A DNA stretch of 9,407 nucleotides from an uncultured Eubacteriales bacterium (lineage in GTDB: Bacteria > Bacillota > Clostridia > Lachnospirales > Lachnospiraceae). Shown here one piece after another: positions 7,052 to 9,407 of this stretch. Both the position numbers and the translations under genes were made by a program. Positions within the stretch are counted from its first letter, which is position 1. Each line of letters begins with the position of its first letter. Location: the NCBI GenBank assembly GCA_949297565.1, contig CASFUI010000066.1:1-9407 (forward strand). The letters are read 5' to 3'. The notes under the pieces were generated by a model. The model had not been told where the DNA came from, did not search any database, and saw nothing but the letters and a program-made list of their open reading frames with translations.

Positions 7052-8299
7052 CTATTTTCTTACCTGTCCGTCTCCCAGAATTATATATTTTCCGGTAGTA
7101 AGGGCCTTAAGTCCCATAGGTCCGCGGGCATGAATTTTTTGTGTGCTTATGCCAATCTCCGCTCCGAAACCGAATTCAAACCCGTCTGTAAAGCGTGTAG
7201 ATGCATTGACATAAACGGCGGCTGCGTCTATCTCATCAAGAAATTTTTTTGAGGAATTATAGTCGTTTGTTATGATAGCCTCGGAGTGTCCTGTGTTATA
7301 TTTGTTGATATGCTCAATCGCCTCTTCCAGAGATGACACGGTTTTCAAAGAGATAATATAATCGAGATATTCCTTTCCCCAATCCTCTTCATCCGCAGGC
7401 ACTATTCGGCTGTCAACAGCACATGCTGTCTCGTCTCCGCGCACTTCAACATTTTTCTCCTTCAGCCTGTCAACAACCATAGGTATAAACTTATCCGCAA
7501 TATTTTTGTGCACCACAAGAGATTCGCATGCATTGCACACCCCAATTCTCTGTGTTTTAGCATTGTATATAATATCACACGCCATGTCAAAATCGGCATC
7601 ATCATGTACATAAATATGGCAGTTTCCCGTTCCCGTCTCAATTACAGGAACAGTGCTGTTATTTACAACATTTTTTATAAGCCCGGCCCCGCCTCTTGGA
7701 ATTATCACATCCACGTAATCATTCATTTTCATGAGTTCATTTACATATTTTCTGTCTGTGTCCGATATGAGAAGGACCGCATCCTCACACAAGCCTGATT
7801 TTGCAAGACTCCCTCTTATTATCTCGACAAGCTTAAGATTAGAATTTATCGAATCACTTCCGCCTCTCAAAATAACCGCGTTGCCCGACTTAAAAGTAAG
7901 ACCAAAGGCGTCTACTGTAACATTTGGACGAGATTCGTAAATAATACCCACAACCCCCAAAGGAACACGCTTATATCCAATCATAAGCCCGTTTGGACGA
8001 GTTTTCATAGAGGTTATTTCTCCGATAGGGTCGTCAAGCGCCGCAAGCTGTCTTAATCCCTCAGCCATTCCCTCTATTCTTGAGTCAGTCAGCGCAAGCC
8101 TGTCAATAAGCGCCGGCTTCATTCCGTTTTTATGCGCAGCATCAAGGTCAATACTGTTTGCCTTTTTAATTTCATCAGCATGCGCCTCTAATTCCCGCGC
8201 AACAGCTATAAGCGCGTCATTTTTTGCCGCAGAGCCCAGTTTTGCGATAATACGGGAGGCCTTTTTAGCCCGCTGCCCCATAATCTCCAATGCTTCCAT
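7052..8299 (-). CDS. proA: Glutamate-5-semialdehyde dehydrogenase (gamma-glutamyl phosphate reductase)
   Basis: ProA reduces gamma-glutamyl phosphate with NADPH to glutamate-5-semialdehyde, the second step of proline synthesis; the product cyclises to pyrroline-5-carboxylate. The 415-residue length is typical. Family hallmarks include IIYESRPNVTVDAFGL (119-134), the Gly-rich PRGGAGLI (201-208), ETGTGNCHIYV (221-231), the catalytic cysteine C255 in RIGVCNACESL, and the ProA signature region around 363-398 (VNASTRFTDG, then FGFGAEIGIS, then HARGPMG). The ATG at 8299 has GGAGG 7 nt upstream (8311-8307). The partner gene proB (glutamate 5-kinase) is not adjacent on either side in this window, although the two are often paired. 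Its 5' leader carries a predicted RNA structure whose alternative fold covers the Shine-Dalgarno, which suggests possible translational control. Confidence 0.98.
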   Translation of the reverse strand: MEALEIMGQRAKKASRIIAKLGSAAKNDALIAVARELEAHADEIKKANSIDLDAAHKNGMKPALIDRLALTDSRIEGMAEGLRQLAALDDPIGEITSMKTRPNGLMIGYKRVPLGVVGIIYESRPNVTVDAFGLTFKSGNAVILRGGSDSINSNLKLVEIIRGSLAKSGLCEDAVLLISDTDRKYVNELMKMNDYVDVIIPRGGAGLIKNVVNNSTVPVIETGTGNCHIYVHDDADFDMACDIIYNAKTQRIGVCNACESLVVHKNIADKFIPMVVDRLKEKNVEVRGDETACAVDSRIVPADEEDWGKEYLDYIISLKTVSSLEEAIEHINKYNTGHSEAIITNDYNSSKKFLDEIDAAAVYVNASTRFTDGFEFGFGAEIGISTQKIHARGPMGLKALTTGKYIILGDGQVRK

Positions 8300-8307
8300 A
8301 TATAATC

Positions 8308-8402
8308 CTCCGTTTCCGGAGCGTTTAATCGAGAACGAACTCGAAGAAAATTGCGCAAAGGTGATTTTTCCTCTGCGATATTATCAGTTTGCGACGCTCC
8401 GG
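8308..8402 (-). promoter_or_regulatory. Structured 5' leader of proA with possible Shine-Dalgarno sequestering switch
   Basis: On the minus-strand RNA an outer 9-bp perfect stem pairs CCGGAGCGT (8402-8394) with ACGCTCCGG (8324-8316). It encloses two hairpins. One has 8-bp arms at 8377-8370 and 8361-8354 with an 8-nt loop; the other pairs TCGAG (8344-8340) with CTCGA (8333-8329). The 3' arm of the outer stem has a second possible partner: CTCCG (8321-8317), loop GAAA, CGGAG (8312-8308), which covers most of the proA Shine-Dalgarno GGAGG (8311-8307). The two folds are mutually exclusive. CGCAAA (8393-8388) can also pair with TTTGCG (8359-8354), competing with the inner hairpin. This is the layout of a translational switch, but ligand, trigger and function are unknown, and it does not match the T-box or any riboswitch I recognise. 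Confidence 0.45.
8352..8380 (+). repeat. Palindromic repeat core, copy 2
   Basis: The plus strand here reads TGCG-CA-AAGGTGATT-TTT-CCT-C-TGCG-ATA, matching the minus strand of 5192-5216 at 23 ordered bases with small insertions. The core forms the inner 8-bp hairpin of the proA leader (arms 8354-8361 and 8370-8377, one A-C mismatch on the plus strand and a G-U pair on the minus strand). Its presence at two gene junctions suggests either a mobile or REP-like palindrome, or a shared RNA-end signal. Confidence 0.4.
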
Positions 8403-8421
8403 CACAAAATGACAGTTTATT

Positions 8422-8973
8422 TCAATATATTCCCGACTGTGTTATAATTACATCAGGACAAATATCAAACGGTTCCGACTCCAGATGTTCAACTATCTGA
8501 AAATCAAATCCAACTGCGGCCTTATAAATCTCTGTGTTGCCCTCAAGAAATCTGTCATAAAAACCGCCTCCGTAGCCTGCCCTGTGATGTCCGGCGTCAA
8601 ATGCCAGTCCCGGCATAACCATAAATGTATTTTTCCCGCGTGGAATCCAACAGGCGCTGTCCGAAGCGGGCTCCATTATTCCATATGCCCCGGGGACAAG
8701 TTCTCCAAGCGACAATAAACGCAAAAATTTCATCTGCCCACATGTAATTTTAGGCACATATACATTCTTTTCAAGCGCAAGACAGTCATTAATAAATTCA
8801 TATGTATCCGCTTCCTGATTATAGCTTACATATGTCAGAATGTCATCAGCACGGACAAATTCCGGCAGAGCTTTAAGGCGCTTAAAAATTTCACGGCTGT
8901 ATTTCTTAACCGTTTGAGCATCAAGCTTTTGCTTTTCACCGCGCACAAAATCTCTCGCCTCCTGCTTTGTCAT
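8422..8973 (-). CDS. 5-formyltetrahydrofolate cyclo-ligase
   Basis: The enzyme (also called methenyltetrahydrofolate synthetase; ygfA/yqgN/fthC in other genomes) uses ATP to convert 5-formyl-THF to 5,10-methenyl-THF, returning a stored folate to the one-carbon pool. With the ATG at 8973 the protein is 183 residues, normal for the family. Recognisable parts are the N-terminal Lys/Arg-rich helix after MTKQEARDF, YGIMEP (97-102), VMPGLAFD (119-126) and the nucleotide-binding signature GYGGGFYDRFL (133-143). A TTG at 9003 would add 10 residues and overlap the upstream gene, but GGAGG at 8983-8979 lies 5 nt before the ATG, so the ATG is preferred. It starts 16 bp after the upstream gene ends, so the two are probably cotranscribed. 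Downstream lies the proA leader structure. Confidence 0.95.
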   Translation of the reverse strand: MTKQEARDFVRGEKQKLDAQTVKKYSREIFKRLKALPEFVRADDILTYVSYNQEADTYEFINDCLALEKNVYVPKITCGQMKFLRLLSLGELVPGAYGIMEPASDSACWIPRGKNTFMVMPGLAFDAGHHRAGYGGGFYDRFLEGNTEIYKAAVGFDFQIVEHLESEPFDICPDVIITQSGIY

Positions 8974-8989
8974 AATAACCTCCGTTCGG
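8974..8989 (-). promoter_or_regulatory. Shine-Dalgarno fixing the start of the folate gene
   Basis: GGAGG (8983-8979) stands 5 nt before the ATG at 8973 within the 16-bp gap to the upstream stop codon. This decides against the in-frame TTG at 9003, which lies inside the preceding gene. Confidence 0.75.
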
Positions 8990-9407
8990 CTAACCCTCAA
9001 CAAATATCAGCAAATCATCAAAATGTTTTATACAGCCCTTATATTTTCCTTTTGTTTTATAGACGGAATGGTGAAGATTAGGAAAACGATATACCTTTAC
9101 GTGGTCGCTTTTCTTGCCGAAAAAAACATTTTTCCGGGTGTGAATGCTTGTCACAACAATATTATCAAATACATATTCCACACGAATATCCGACCCCAGC
9201 TTAATCTCTGTCTTCTGAGTATTAAGATTGATAATGCGCGTTCCCCTGTCACTTTTAAGAAAATTATACGGCACATCATCTATAACGTAAATATTGTCAT
9301 AGTCCTGTGTTGCAGAGGTCATGTTATTCATTCGCACGCGCTTTACTTTATTTTCGTAATCATACATTATAATCTCTTCAGTGTCGGCTGAAGTATCACG
9401 CTTTACA
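8990..9407 (-). CDS. Unrecognised protein, C-terminal part (5' end beyond the window)
   Basis: I do not recognise this gene. The frame is open from the window edge (codons from 9406) to the TAG at 8992-8990, showing 138 residues. An internal ATG at 9367 lacks a strong Shine-Dalgarno, and the frame continues upstream of it without a stop, so the real start is most likely outside. The visible part is hydrophilic, basic towards the end and rich in alternating beta-strand patterns such as YDNIYVIDD, RIINLNTQKTEI, RVEYVFDNIVVTS and HVKVYRF. This is reminiscent of beta-propeller or surface-protein blades, but no family motif is clear. No membrane segment is visible in the part seen. It ends with FDDLLIFVEG. 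The 16-bp gap to the folate gene suggests a shared transcript. Confidence 0.7.
   Translation of the reverse strand, partial: VKRDTSADTEEIIMYDYENKVKRVRMNNMTSATQDYDNIYVIDDVPYNFLKSDRGTRIINLNTQKTEIKLGSDIRVEYVFDNIVVTSIHTRKNVFFGKKSDHVKVYRFPNLHHSVYKTKGKYKGCIKHFDDLLIFVEG

Noticed and set aside
7508..7798. 96-residue plus-strand ORF inside proA
   Set aside because: It is antisense to the ProA catalytic region; no independent coding signal.
8300..8421. T-box leader controlling proA
   Set aside because: T-boxes control proline genes in some Firmicutes, but the conserved GGGTGG-type T-box sequence and the specifier-loop architecture are absent.
8974..9003. TTG start at 9003 for the folate gene
   Set aside because: It would overlap the upstream gene and has no Shine-Dalgarno, while the ATG at 8973 has GGAGG at 5 nt and gives the usual family length.
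9023..9391. 122-residue plus-strand ORF
   Set aside because: It is antisense to the better-supported minus-strand frame that runs through the window edge and couples to the folate gene, and it has no Shine-Dalgarno or recognisable motif.

Overview
All genes in this window lie on the minus strand, so transcription runs from the high-numbered end to position 1. In transcription order they are: the C-terminal end of an unrecognised protein (8990 to beyond 9407), 5-formyltetrahydrofolate cyclo-ligase (8422-8973), proA (7052-8299), a PAS-GGDEF-EAL cyclic-di-GMP protein (5248-6972), miaB (3711-5141), mutS (1064-3718) and the N-terminal half of mutL (992 to beyond position 1). No rRNA, tRNA, CRISPR array, insertion sequence or phage gene is visible.

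The window looks like the chromosome of a low-to-moderate GC Firmicute, most likely a Clostridia member of the Lachnospiraceae type. The reasons are the miaB-mutS-mutL gene order, the strong GGAGG ribosome binding sites, frequent ATA and AGA codons, the long N-terminal extension of MiaB (as in Bacillus/Clostridium YmcB) and the GGDEF-EAL variant. The assignment is an inference from gene content and style.

Region by region: 8990-9407 is the end of a beta-rich protein of unknown function, followed 16 bp later by the folate gene. The 122-bp gap between the folate gene and proA (8300-8421) holds a compact predicted RNA structure. It has a 9-bp outer stem enclosing two hairpins, and its 3' arm could instead pair with the proA Shine-Dalgarno through a GAAA-capped hairpin. 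This is the most interesting non-coding signal in the window. proA is followed by a 79-bp gap and then the c-di-GMP gene, whose EAL catalytic residues are all present while its GGDEF domain is degenerate, so it is predicted to degrade c-di-GMP. A 106-bp gap with a long hairpin (5186-5226) separates it from miaB. miaB and mutS overlap by 8 bp, and mutL follows mutS after 71 bp; these three look like one operon.

Functionally this is mostly housekeeping: folate one-carbon recycling, proline synthesis, tRNA A37 methylthiolation and DNA mismatch repair, with one signalling gene inserted among them. The core of the proA leader hairpin and the hairpin before miaB share a related palindromic sequence (TGCG..AAGGTGATT..CCT.TGCG.ATA), which suggests a small dispersed repeat in this genome. 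The genes themselves are ordinary; the novelty candidates are the proA leader switch and this repeat pair.
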